From Streptomyces sp. T12 (GTDB lineage Bacteria; Actinomycetota; Actinomycetes; Streptomycetales; Streptomycetaceae), in assembly GCF_028736035.1 (NCBI RefSeq), contig NZ_CP117866.1:6262001-6326000 (forward strand): a stretch of DNA of 64,000 bases, in the 5' to 3' direction. The translations under genes and the position numbers were made by a program. Below, one piece after another: positions 15,914 through 24,664 of this stretch (position 1 is its first letter; each line of letters starts with the position of its first letter). The notes beneath the pieces were generated by a model. It was not told the DNA's origin. It ran no database searches and saw nothing but the letters and a program-made list of their open reading frames with translations.

Positions 15914-17232
15914 CAGGCCCCCAGCAGGCTCTGGCCGCACACCCGGACGACCTGCCCGTTGACCGCGCCCGACCCCGGATGCGCCAGCCACGCCGTGGTC
16001 TCGGCGACATCGATGGGCAGCCCCCCTTGCGCGAGGGAGTTCATGCGGCGGCCGGCCTCACGGATGAACAGCGGAACCGCGGCGGTCATCTTCGTCTCGA
16101 TGAAGCCGGGCGCGACCGCGTTGAGAGTCACCCCGTGCTCGGCGAGCGCGCGCGGCGCGAGGGAGCGGACCAGGCCGACGATGCCCGCCTTGCTCGCCCC
16201 GTAGTTGGTCTGTCCGGCGTTCCCGGCCAGCCCCGCGATCGACGCCGTCGCCACGATCCGGCCGCCCCGCCTGAGCGTCCCGCTCGCCAGCAGCGCGTCC
16301 GTCGTGCGCAGCACGCTCGCCAGATTGATGTCGAGCACCGAACTCCAGCGCTCGGCGGGCATGTTGACCAGCCGCCGGTCGCGTGTGATGCCGGCGTTGT
16401 GGATCAGGACGTCCAGTCCGTCGGGCAGCGCGGCCGCGATGCGCTCGCCCGCGTCGGGGGCGGTGATGTCGAGCGCGAGGGCGGTGCCGCCGAGCCGGTC
16501 GGCCACGCGCCGCGCGTCCTGTTCGGCCTGCGGTACGTCGAGTACGACGACCCGGGCGCCGTCCCTGGCCAGCGTCTCGGCGACCGCCTCGCCGATGCCG
16601 CGCGAGCCGCCGGTGACGAGGGCGGTGCGGCCGGTGAGGGGGCGGCCGGGGTCAGGGAGGGGGCGGTCGGGGTCGGCGGGCGCCCCGCTCTCGTCGTAGG
16701 CACCGACCTCGATCACCTGGCCGCTGACGTACGCCGACTTGGGGGAGAGGAGGAAACGCAGGGTCGACTCGGCGGCGCGGGCGTCGGTCAGCCGTACGAG
16801 ATTCACGGTCCGGCCCAGCCCGATCTCCTTGCCGAGCGAGCGCGTGAAGCCCTCCAGGGCGTGCTGGGCGGCGGCCTGGTGATGATCGGCGGCGTCGAGG
16901 GGCGCGCCGAGGACGACGATCCGGCCGCTCGCGGCGACCGACCGTACGACGGGGTGGAGGGCCGCGTGCACCTCGGCGAGCGTCTCGACGTCCCGGACTC
17001 CCGTGGCGTCCAGGAGAAGGGCGGCGGGCTTCTCGGAGGAGGCCGTCAGGTCGAGGCCCGCGTCCGTCAGCTCCAGGTCCGACTTGCCGGCCGTGAGGAG
17101 CAGCCGGTCACCCTCCAGGGCGGGCCGCTCCGGTGACCAGCGTTTCAGCGGTGCGGGTTGTGGCAACCCCAGACGGCGGGTGAGGAAGCGGCCGGGCGCG
17201 GTGCCGGTGAAGCTCAGATAGCGGTCGGCCAT
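15913..17232 (-). CDS. 3-oxoacyl-thioester reductase, high-molecular-weight FabG (FabG4-like)
   Basis: 439 residues, much longer than normal FabG (about 245), as in mycobacterial FabG4. The N-terminal half (about 1-180) is a degenerate Rossmann-like domain. The C-terminal half is a full short-chain dehydrogenase: cofactor loop TGGSRGIG (207-214), NAG at 279-281, and catalytic S331, Y344 and K348 (YGASK). It reduces 3-oxoacyl-CoA or -ACP with NAD(P)H. It is coupled to the MaoC gene downstream and divergent from the thiolase gene. Together the set would interconvert acyl-CoA intermediates. Confidence 0.9.
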   Translation of the reverse strand: MADRYLSFTGTAPGRFLTRRLGLPQPAPLKRWSPERPALEGDRLLLTAGKSDLELTDAGLDLTASSEKPAALLLDATGVRDVETLAEVHAALHPVVRSVAASGRIVVLGAPLDAADHHQAAAQHALEGFTRSLGKEIGLGRTVNLVRLTDARAAESTLRFLLSPKSAYVSGQVIEVGAYDESGAPADPDRPLPDPGRPLTGRTALVTGGSRGIGEAVAETLARDGARVVVLDVPQAEQDARRVADRLGGTALALDITAPDAGERIAAALPDGLDVLIHNAGITRDRRLVNMPAERWSSVLDINLASVLRTTDALLASGTLRRGGRIVATASIAGLAGNAGQTNYGASKAGIVGLVRSLAPRALAEHGVTLNAVAPGFIETKMTAAVPLFIREAGRRMNSLAQGGLPIDVAETTAWLAHPGSGAVNGQVVRVCGQSLLGA

Positions 17233-17263
17233 GTCAGTCCCACTCCCAGTGCGCTCCGTGCTG

Positions 17264-17290
17264 ACTCCGGAGTAAGGTTACCCGAGGTAA
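17264..17290. promoter_or_regulatory. Two palindromes between fabG and thiolase genes (candidate operators)
   Basis: ACTCCGGAGT (17264-17273) is a perfect palindrome, and TTACC-CGA-GGTAA (17278-17290) an inverted repeat with a three-base centre. Both lie in the 87-base divergent promoter region. They could bind the nearby TetR protein; this is inference from position and symmetry. Confidence 0.5.
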
Positions 17291-17319
17291 GGCATGGTGG
17301 ACGTGAGGAGTGGGTGGAG

Positions 17320-18795
17320 ATGAGTCCCGTGAAACCACCGGCGGTCCGGCGCGTGGCGATCATCGGGGGCACCCGCATCCCGTTCGCCCGCTCCGACGGC
17401 CCGGACGCCACCGCCTCCAACCAGGACATGCTCACGGCCGTGGTCGACGGCCTGGTCGAGCGGTACGGGCTCGGCGATGCGGGCGCGGTCGGCGAGGTGG
17501 TCGCCGGGGCCGTGCTCAAGCACAGCCGGGACTTCAATCTTGCCCGCGAGACCGTCCTCGGTTCGAAGCTGGACCCGCGCACGCCCGCGTACGACATCCA
17601 GCAGGCCTGCGGCACCGGCCTCCAGGCCGTCATCGCCGCCGCCAACAAGATCGCGCTCGGCCAGACCGAGTCGGCGATCGCGGGCGGCGCCGACACGACG
17701 AGCGACGCGCCCCTCGGCGTCAACGACGAGCTGCGCCGCATCCTGCTTCAGGCCCGGCGGGCCAAGTCCCTCGGCGGGCGGCTCAAGGCGCTGACCCGCG
17801 TACGGCCCAGCCACCTCGTCCCCGACATCCCCCGCAACGCCGAGCCCCGCACGAAGCGCTCCATGGGTGAGCACGCCGCCGTCACCGCCCGGGCCTGGGG
17901 TTTGAGGCCCTGGCGTCAGACTCCCGCCTGCTCGGCGGCGTCTGGCACGCGCGCTCGCCGCGTTGCCGAAACGCCCACGTGGCTCCGCCACGAGGGCGCT
18001 CCGGCGCCTTGCGATCGCACGCACCAGACGCCGCCGAGCCCGCCCTCCGGGCGGACGGCGGGAGTCTGACGCCAGGACCTCTCCCGCGAGGCCCAGGACG
18101 AGCTGGCGGCGACGAGCCACCAGCGGCTGGCGGCGGCGTACGAACGCGGCTTCTTCGAGGATCTGGTCGTGCCCTTCCGGGGTCTGGACCGTGACCAGAA
18201 CCTGCGGCCCGGTTCGACGCCGGAGAAACTCGCCGCGCTGAAGCCGGTGTTCGGCCTCGACCAGCCCGACCCGACCATGACGGCGGGCAATTCGACGCCG
18301 CTCACGGACGGGGCGGCGGTGGTGCTGCTGGCGAGCGAGGAGTGGGCGGCCCGCCGGGGCCTGGAACCCCTGGCGTACCTCAGCGCGTATGAGACGGCGG
18401 CCGTGGACTTCGTGCGGGGCGATGTGGCGGGCGATGCGGCGGGTGGCGGGGACGGGCTGCTGATGGCACCGGCGTACGCGGTCCCGCGCATACTGGAACG
18501 GGCCGAACTCACCCTCCCCGACTTCGACTTCGTCGAGGTCCACGAGGCCTTCGCGTCCCAGGTGCTCGCCACGCTGGCGGCATGGGAGAAGCGGGGGCTC
18601 GGCCCCGTGGACCGCGCCCGCTTGAACGTGACGGGCTCGTCCCTGGCCACCGGTCACCCCTTCGCGGCGACCGGCGCGCGGATCGTGGCGACGCTGGCCA
18701 AGTCGCTGGCCGAGCAGGGCGGTTCGGGGCGCGGGTTGGTCTCCGTCTGTGCGGCCGGCGGGCAGGGCGTGACAGCGATCCTCGATCGAAACTGA
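17320..18795 (+). pseudogene. Acetyl-CoA acyltransferase (FadA2-like thiolase), interrupted by a palindromic element
   Basis: The first part (17320-17901) carries the nucleophile C97 in QQACGTGLQ. The second part, in the same frame from 18082, carries GHPFAATG (His) and CAAGGQG (Cys). Between them is an insertion of about 177 bases whose only in-frame stop is TGA at 18067-18069. Removing it restores WGLSREAQDEL, the expected thiolase sequence. All catalytic residues survive, so the damage looks recent. Unless UGA is read through or the tail is made separately, no active thiolase is produced. It is divergent from fabG, as fadA2 is in M. tuberculosis. Confidence 0.85.
17904..18081. mobile_element. 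Palindromic MITE-like element inside the thiolase gene
   Basis: The ends are a 25-base inverted repeat with one mismatch (17904-17928 and 18057-18081; core TGGCGTCAGACTCCCGCC). Inside lies a second perfect 15-base inverted repeat (CTCGGCGGCGTCTGG near 17931, partner CCAGACGCCGCCGAG near 18024), so the whole element can fold into a long hairpin. It encodes no transposase. It is related to the element at 28167-28287. A non-autonomous transposable element is the likeliest explanation. No clear target duplication is seen. Confidence 0.75.
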
Positions 18796-19007
18796 ACGCC
18801 CCTCACATAACCCTCGACGTTGCACATACCTGGCCCCGGACCACCCCCGAACCCGCACAACCCCCACACGCGGGCGCCGTACGATCGCCTGCCTAACCAG
18901 CGGTAACCCTTTCCGCAGGCCTCGGCAGGTGAACGCCACGGTGCGCGAGGCACGTACGTCATGCAGCAAGCAGTTTCATCGCTGCACGCCCGCCGCAGGA
19001 GCCGCCC

Positions 19008-20936
19008 GTGTCCACCCCGCTTCCCTCCTTCGCCCCGTCGGCCGCCTTCGACGACGCTCCCGGACCGACCCTGATCCAGCCCGAGACAAGGCGACTGGAC
19101 GGCGTCGTACGGGAGGCGTACGTACCGCCGTTCGCGCCGGAGGTGACCCACGGGTCGCTCGCCGACCTGCCCTTCGACAACGCGGGCGCGGCCCCGGACG
19201 CGGTGGTCCTCAGCCGTAAGGGCGAGAACGGGCAGTGGGCGGACGTGACGGCGGCCGAGTTCGCCGAGCAGGTGCAGGCGGTGGCCAAGGGGCTCATCGC
19301 CGAGGGGCTGATGCCCGGGGACCGGATCGCCGTCATGGCGCGTACGCGCTACGAGTGGACGCTCCTCGACTTCGGCGCCTGGGCGGCCGGCCTCGTCACG
19401 GTCCCCGTCTACCCCACGTCCTCCGCCTTCCAGACCCGCTGGATCCTCCAGGACTCGGGCGCGGTGGCCCTGGTCACCGAGACCGCCGCCCAGGCGGCCA
19501 CCCTCGGCCCCGAACTGGACCGCGTGCCCGACCTGCGCCACATGTGGGTGATGGAGAAGGGGCACGTGGAGCGGCTGGCGGAGCTGGGCGCGCAGCAGCC
19601 GGACGGCGAAGTGGGCGTACGGCGCGGAATGCTGGTGCCGGACACGCTGGCGACGCTCGTCTACACCTCGGGCACGACGGGCCGCCCCAAGGGCTGCGCC
19701 CTGACGCACGGCAATTTCTTCGCCGAGGTGGACAACGCGGTCGAGCTCCTCTACCCGATCTTCAAGGCGAGGACGAGCGAGGAGGCGTCGGTGCTGCTCT
19801 TCCTCCCCATGTCGCACGTCTTCGGCCGCATGGTGGCGGTGGCCTGCATCCGGGCCAGGGTCCGCCTCGGCCACGCCCCGAGCCTCAAGGCGGAGCACCT
19901 GCTGCCGGACCTGGCGGCCTTCCGCCCGACCTGTCTGCTGACCATCCCCTACATGCTGGAGAAGGTCTTCAACAGCGCCCGCGCCAAGGCCGAGACGGGC
20001 GGCCGCGTGTCCTCCTTCGACCGCGCGGCATCGGTCGCCGAGCGCTACGGCGAGGCGATGGAGGCCCGGCACGCGGGGACGGGCGGCGGCCCGAGCACGG
20101 CGCTCAAGACGGCCCGCGCCTTCTACGACCCCCTGGTCTACCGCCGTATCCGCAACGCCATGGGCGGCCGCGTGAAGTACGCGATCTGCGGCGGCTCACC
20201 GCTCGGCCGCCGGCTGGCCGCCTTCTTCGCCGGCGCGGGCATCGAGATCTACGAGGGCTACGGCCTGACGGAGACGACGGGCGCGTCGACGGTCACCCCG
20301 CCCCTGAAGCCCCGTCTGGGCACGGTGGGCTGGCCCCTGCCCGGCACCCGGATCCGCATCGCCGCGGACGGCGAGGTCCTCATCGCCGGCGACCAGGTGC
20401 TGCGCGGCTACTGGGACCCGGCGGCGGGCGGCGTGGTCCCGGCCGCGGCGGACGGCTGGCTGGCCACGGGAGACATCGGCGCCCTGGACGACGAGGGCTA
20501 CCTCACGATCACCGGCCGCAAGAAGGAACTGCTGATCACGGCGGGCGGCAAGAGCGTGGCCCCGGCACCGCTGGAGAACTGGCTCCGCTCGCACCCGCTG
20601 ATCTCGCAGTGCATCGTCCTGGGTGACCGCCGCCCCTACGTCTCTGCGCTGATCACCCTGGACATGGATGGCGTCACCCACTGGCGCCGGATGAACGGCA
20701 AGCACCCCGTCCCGGCCGAACTCCTCGTGAACGACGACGAGTTGAGGGCGATCCTGCAGCGCGCGGTGGACGAGGCCAACAAACTGGTCTCCCGCCCCGA
20801 GTCCATCCGCCGCTTCACCATCCTGCCGACCGACTTCACCGAGATGGACGGCCATCTGACGCCGTCGATGAAGCTGCGGCGGGAGGCGGTCATGCGGGAC
20901 TTCGCGGCGCAGGTGGAGGAGTTGTACGCCAAGTAG
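19008..20936 (+). CDS. AMP-dependent long-chain acyl-CoA synthetase
   Basis: 642 residues from a GTG with AGGAG nine bases upstream. The P-loop-like AMP motif YTSGTTGRPKG is near 218-228; YEGYGLTETTGAS and the hinge ATGDIGALDDEGYLTITGRKKE follow in order. It activates fatty acids to acyl-CoA through acyl-adenylate and belongs to the bacterial FAA1-like group. Downstream of the thiolase on the same strand with a 212-base gap, it probably has its own promoter. It would feed substrates to the lipid enzymes beside it. Confidence 0.92.
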   Translation: MSTPLPSFAPSAAFDDAPGPTLIQPETRRLDGVVREAYVPPFAPEVTHGSLADLPFDNAGAAPDAVVLSRKGENGQWADVTAAEFAEQVQAVAKGLIAEGLMPGDRIAVMARTRYEWTLLDFGAWAAGLVTVPVYPTSSAFQTRWILQDSGAVALVTETAAQAATLGPELDRVPDLRHMWVMEKGHVERLAELGAQQPDGEVGVRRGMLVPDTLATLVYTSGTTGRPKGCALTHGNFFAEVDNAVELLYPIFKARTSEEASVLLFLPMSHVFGRMVAVACIRARVRLGHAPSLKAEHLLPDLAAFRPTCLLTIPYMLEKVFNSARAKAETGGRVSSFDRAASVAERYGEAMEARHAGTGGGPSTALKTARAFYDPLVYRRIRNAMGGRVKYAICGGSPLGRRLAAFFAGAGIEIYEGYGLTETTGASTVTPPLKPRLGTVGWPLPGTRIRIAADGEVLIAGDQVLRGYWDPAAGGVVPAAADGWLATGDIGALDDEGYLTITGRKKELLITAGGKSVAPAPLENWLRSHPLISQCIVLGDRRPYVSALITLDMDGVTHWRRMNGKHPVPAELLVNDDELRAILQRAVDEANKLVSRPESIRRFTILPTDFTEMDGHLTPSMKLRREAVMRDFAAQVEELYAK

Positions 20937-20976
20937 CGTGTGAGGCACGTCACTCTGCGGGGTGGAACTCGGCGGC

Positions 20977-21010
20977 GGGTGTCAGCGAACAGCAGGAGAC
21001 CATGACACCC
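20977..21010. repeat. Inverted repeat between acyl-CoA synthetase and sigma factor genes
   Basis: GGGTGTCA (20977-20984) and TGACACCC (21003-21010) are perfect inverted halves with an 18-base spacer. It could be a weak terminator of the synthetase gene or an operator of the sigma factor gene. Confidence 0.35.
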
Positions 21011-21049
21011 GGTCTTCGAGGGATACGACATGAACCACAGAGGTAGGAC

Positions 21050-21697
21050 GTGACGCTCCTGCCGAGCGCGGGTGCCGCCTTCGCCATGGCGGCAGGCGCG
21101 AGCGGCAGCTCCGACGGCTCGGTCATCGAACGGTCCTGGGAAGCGCCCGACGCGTTCGCCGTGATCTTCGACCGCTACGCCGACGACATCCACCGCTACA
21201 TCGCACGCCGCCTGGGCTCCGACACCGCCGACGACCTGATGGCGGAGACGTTCGTGATCGCGTTTCAGCGCCGTCGGCGCTACGACCTGTCACACGCGCA
21301 CGCCCGGCCCTGGCTGTACGGCATAGCCACCAACCTGATCGGCCGTCACCGCAGGGAGGAGGCCCGTCGGCTGCGGGCACTGTCGCGGATGGCGGCCTTG
21401 CCTCCGGGCCGCGAAGACAGCGGTCCCGAGGACGCGGTCACCGAGAGGCTCGGTGCCGCAGGGACGGACGGCACCTTGGCCGGCGCTCTCGCCGAACTGC
21501 CCGCCCGGTACCGGGACGTGCTGCTGGTCATCGCCTGGGGAGAGCTCGACTACGAGGAAGCCGCGCAGGCCTTGGGCGTACCCGTCGGCACGGTGCGCTC
21601 CCGCCTGCACAGAGCCCGCACCAGGCTGCGGCGGGCACTCGGCAGACCGGCTCGCACCACCTCGACCGCATCTCGGAAGGAGACCGACCATGGATGA
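21050..21697 (+). CDS. ECF-type RNA polymerase sigma factor
   Basis: 215 residues. Region 2 (about 33-100: FAVIFDRYADDIHRYIARRL, then PWLYGIATNLIGRHRREEAR) and region 4 (about 140-200: LPARYRDVLLVIAWGELDYEE, then VPVGTVRSRLHRARTRLR) are both clear. It directs RNA polymerase to a small set of promoters. The next gene overlaps it by eight bases and encodes a membrane protein, so the pair likely forms a sigma/anti-sigma-like module. The GTG at 21050 has a moderate AGAGGTAGGAC site; a later start is possible since the first 25 residues are low complexity. Confidence 0.88.
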   Translation: MTLLPSAGAAFAMAAGASGSSDGSVIERSWEAPDAFAVIFDRYADDIHRYIARRLGSDTADDLMAETFVIAFQRRRRYDLSHAHARPWLYGIATNLIGRHRREEARRLRALSRMAALPPGREDSGPEDAVTERLGAAGTDGTLAGALAELPARYRDVLLVIAWGELDYEEAAQALGVPVGTVRSRLHRARTRLRRALGRPARTTSTASRKETDHG

Positions 21698-22643
21698 ACT
21701 GACGAGAGTGCGCGCATGGGGCACCGACAGCAACGGCCCCTCCGACCAGGCCCGCGCCGCCGCCCGCACCCGCCTCCAAGCCGCCATGGACGAGGAGTCC
21801 CGCAGCGTCGCCTCCCGCGGCCGTGAACTGAGCCGACGCCTCATGTTCCGTGCCACCCTCGCCGGCCTGACCGCGGCGGCGGTGGGCGCCGCGATCGTCG
21901 TGGCACGCGGCGACGAGGACGAGGACGAGAGCACGCCTCGGCTGAGCACGGTCAGCGCGACGGAGGTGCTGCGCAGGGCCGCTGACAGGTCCCGCACCCA
22001 GGGCAGCGATCTGCCCCCGCCGCGCAATGACCAGTACTTCTACACCAAGACCTACATCTCGCGGACGCCGGTGAAGGGCGGCAGGACCAGAACCTGGACC
22101 GACGAGAGCTGGATGTCGGTGGACGGTTCCAAGCCGTCCCTGCGCGAGGAGTACGGAAAGGTCCACCACGACCCTCCGCTCGGCGAGCACGAGGTGAGAT
22201 GGCCTCCCACCGTCTACTCCAAGCTCCAGAAGATGCCGACGGACCCCGACAAGCTTCTGCGCCAGTTCCGGGGCGTCGGCGCGGACTCACCCCAGGCCGA
22301 CATGTATGCGTTCATGGAGGGCTGCATGCTGATGATGGGGCCGCGTGTGATGCCCCCCGGCCTGCAGGCCGCCGCCTTCGAGGCACTGTCCAAGCTGCCC
22401 CGGATCCGCCTGGACTACGACGACGTGGACGTCGTGGGCCGGAGTGCCGTCGGCGTCTCGTACCCCGGGGCGGGCTGGACCTTCCTCTTCGACCGCCGGA
22501 CATACGACTACTTGGGCCTGCGCACCAAGGGCAGCGTGCCGAAGAAGGTGGGCAAGGACGACTGGGTGCAGACCGGCTGGTACTGGGAGACCAGGACCCT
22601 GCAGGACATCCAGGTGGTCGACCGCATCGGACAGCACGCCTGA
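21690..22643 (+). CDS. CU044_5270-family membrane protein (putative sigma partner)
   Basis: 317 residues. A cytoplasmic N-terminus (1-50), one membrane helix (about 52-70) and an extracytoplasmic domain (75-317) with many Tyr and Trp residues. The family is commonly encoded directly after ECF sigma genes in actinobacteria, as here (eight-base overlap, AAGGAG upstream). The N-terminus is short and lacks a zinc anti-sigma motif. Likely role: sensing outside the cell and holding the sigma factor, by analogy. Confidence 0.75.
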   Translation: MDELTRVRAWGTDSNGPSDQARAAARTRLQAAMDEESRSVASRGRELSRRLMFRATLAGLTAAAVGAAIVVARGDEDEDESTPRLSTVSATEVLRRAADRSRTQGSDLPPPRNDQYFYTKTYISRTPVKGGRTRTWTDESWMSVDGSKPSLREEYGKVHHDPPLGEHEVRWPPTVYSKLQKMPTDPDKLLRQFRGVGADSPQADMYAFMEGCMLMMGPRVMPPGLQAAAFEALSKLPRIRLDYDDVDVVGRSAVGVSYPGAGWTFLFDRRTYDYLGLRTKGSVPKKVGKDDWVQTGWYWETRTLQDIQVVDRIGQHA

Positions 22644-22682
22644 GCCCGCCTGCGGCGCGGGCCGCCGCCTCCCGGCTCCGGC

Positions 22683-23234
22683 TCAGCCCGAGTGGTTCGC
22701 GGTCTTCGCGGTCTTCAGCGCCCTCTCCAACAGCCGGTCGGCCAGGTCCGTGAAGGCGGTGCTCAGGGACTTGTCCGTGGTCCGCTGGGCATACGACTGG
22801 AAGACCAGGGCGGCCGTTGCCTGGATGGCGGGGGAGACGCGCTGCGGGTCGACGACGAGCTGCTGCCGGAGCTGCACGGGCATGGGCCACTTCTTCGGCC
22901 AGGGCACCTTCGGCGGTTCGGGACAGATGTCGTCCCCGACCTCCTTGACGATGTCGCCGGGCTTGCGCCCCGCCAGACTGGCGGCGATCGTCGCCTCCGC
23001 CACCGAGACGGACATGTCACGGACGGCGTGCCACAGGCCGTTACGGGGCGGGAGCGGCTGCGGGTTGAGGCGTGCCCCGTCGCCGGCCGCCGAACGGAAG
23101 CCGATGCCGAGGCCGTCGTCGTGGATGGGGTGGGGCGGCACGTCCGGGTCGATGAGCTCCCACAACCGGGGGTCGAAATGGGCCAGCATCTCCATGACCT
23201 CGACGGTCAGCGCCGCACGGGAGGCGGTTGCCAT
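22683..23234 (-). CDS. Unknown protein with ARLNPQPLPPR motif
   Basis: 183 residues from the ATG at 23234 with GGGAG seven bases upstream. Hydrophilic and mostly helical, with no signal peptide or membrane segment. The phrase ARLNPQPLPPRNG lies near residues 55-67; similar NPQPLPP phrases occur in other uncharacterised actinobacterial proteins, as I recall. A Pro-rich stretch CPEPPKVPWPKKWP follows near 105-118. It converges with the CU044 gene. Function unknown. Confidence 0.6.
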   Translation of the reverse strand: MATASRAALTVEVMEMLAHFDPRLWELIDPDVPPHPIHDDGLGIGFRSAAGDGARLNPQPLPPRNGLWHAVRDMSVSVAEATIAASLAGRKPGDIVKEVGDDICPEPPKVPWPKKWPMPVQLRQQLVVDPQRVSPAIQATAALVFQSYAQRTTDKSLSTAFTDLADRLLERALKTAKTANHSG

Positions 23235-23507
23235 GGTGGCTCCCTTCTCTGGATCTCGGGCTTCTCTGCATCTCGGGTCGTCCGGAACTCGGGTGACCGC
23301 GTGAGACCGTAGGGCGTACTGGTACGACAGTTCGGGCATTCGCCCTTCCGAGGGCGCGGTGGTCATGACCCTCACACCTGCGCAGTGATGATCATGGAAA
23401 ACGGTTGCCGTCTCGTTACGACAACTGCTTGACGTGACATGGCAAATCCGCGTTGGCTACCGCCACCCGGGTAGTAACGCCGCTCATCGGCTCGGAAGGC
23501 ACCACTA

Positions 23508-24644
23508 GTGAACGCTCGTACCCCCCACACCTCGGCCGTACGTCGCATCGGCATAGCCATCGCCGCGTCCTGTTCGGCCCTTTCGCTCACCGCGTGCGGT
23601 GTCATCGACGGTATCGGGGGCGGTGACAGCTCGGCGTCGCCTGAGAAGGGCGACGACATCACGGTGGGTCTTCTCCTGCCGGACAAGGACACGGCGCGGT
23701 TCGAGAAGTTCGACTACCCCCTCATCAAGAAGGAAGTCGCCGCCCTCACCGACGGCAAGGGCAAGGTCGACTACGCCAACGCCGAGGCGAGCACGGACAA
23801 GCAGAGCCAGCAGTTCCAGCAGATGATCGACGACCAGGTGGACGTGATCCTGGTGGACGCGCTGGACTCCAAGGCCATCGCGTCGGACGTGCAGAAGGCC
23901 AAGGACGCGGGCATTCCGGTCATCGCCTACGACCGGCTCGCCGAGGGGCCGATCGACGCGTACGTCTCGCACGACAACGAACTCGTCGGCGAGGTGCAGG
24001 GCCGCTCACTCATCCAGGAACTCGGCTCGAAGGCCGCGTCCAGCAAGGTCGTCATGATGAACGGCGACCCCGACGACCCGAACACGGCGCGGTTCAAGAG
24101 GGGAGCCCTCGACGAGCTCGAGGGCGAGGTGGACATCGTCAAGCAGTACGACACCGACAAGTGGTCGCCCGAGGTCGCCAAGGCGAACATGGAGAAGGCG
24201 ATCAAGGCCGTCGGGCTGGGGAACATCGCCGCCGTCTACTCGGCGAACGACGGCATGGCCGGCGCCGTCATCGACGCGCTGAAGGAGGCGGGCGCCGCCA
24301 AGATCCCGCCGGTGACCGGGCAGGACGCGAATCTGGACGCGGTGCAGCGGATCGTCGCGGGCGAGCAGTTCATGACCGTGTACAAGTCGTTCCTGCTGGA
24401 GGCGACCAACGCCGCCAAGATGGCCGTGTACAAGGTCCAGGGACGCGACATCGAGTTCGACGCGCTGACCCAGGACTCGGTCGACAGCCCGACGCAGGAG
24501 AACATCCCGGCACAGCTGGTGTCGGTGGTCGCCCTCACGAAGGACAACATCGAGGACACGGTGATCCAGGACGGCGTCTACACCGTCAAGCAGATCTGCA
24601 CCGCCGAGTACGCGGCGGACTGCGCGGCGATCGGCCTGAAGTAG
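23508..24644 (+). CDS. Sugar-binding lipoprotein (XylF-like ABC transporter substrate-binding protein)
   Basis: 378 residues. Lipoprotein signal with lipobox LTAC (Cys30). The mature part is a periplasmic-binding type 1 fold: DITVGLLLPDKDTARFEKFD, VDVILVDALDSKAIASDV, IPVIAYDRLA and AAVYSANDGMAGAVIDAL are typical of xylose/ribose binders. It would bind a sugar and hand it to an ABC permease. No ATPase or permease gene is adjacent, so it is an orphan here. Confidence 0.88.
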   Translation: MNARTPHTSAVRRIGIAIAASCSALSLTACGVIDGIGGGDSSASPEKGDDITVGLLLPDKDTARFEKFDYPLIKKEVAALTDGKGKVDYANAEASTDKQSQQFQQMIDDQVDVILVDALDSKAIASDVQKAKDAGIPVIAYDRLAEGPIDAYVSHDNELVGEVQGRSLIQELGSKAASSKVVMMNGDPDDPNTARFKRGALDELEGEVDIVKQYDTDKWSPEVAKANMEKAIKAVGLGNIAAVYSANDGMAGAVIDALKEAGAAKIPPVTGQDANLDAVQRIVAGEQFMTVYKSFLLEATNAAKMAVYKVQGRDIEFDALTQDSVDSPTQENIPAQLVSVVALTKDNIEDTVIQDGVYTVKQICTAEYAADCAAIGLK

Positions 24645-24664
24645 CCGGCAGCGGACCGGGCCCG

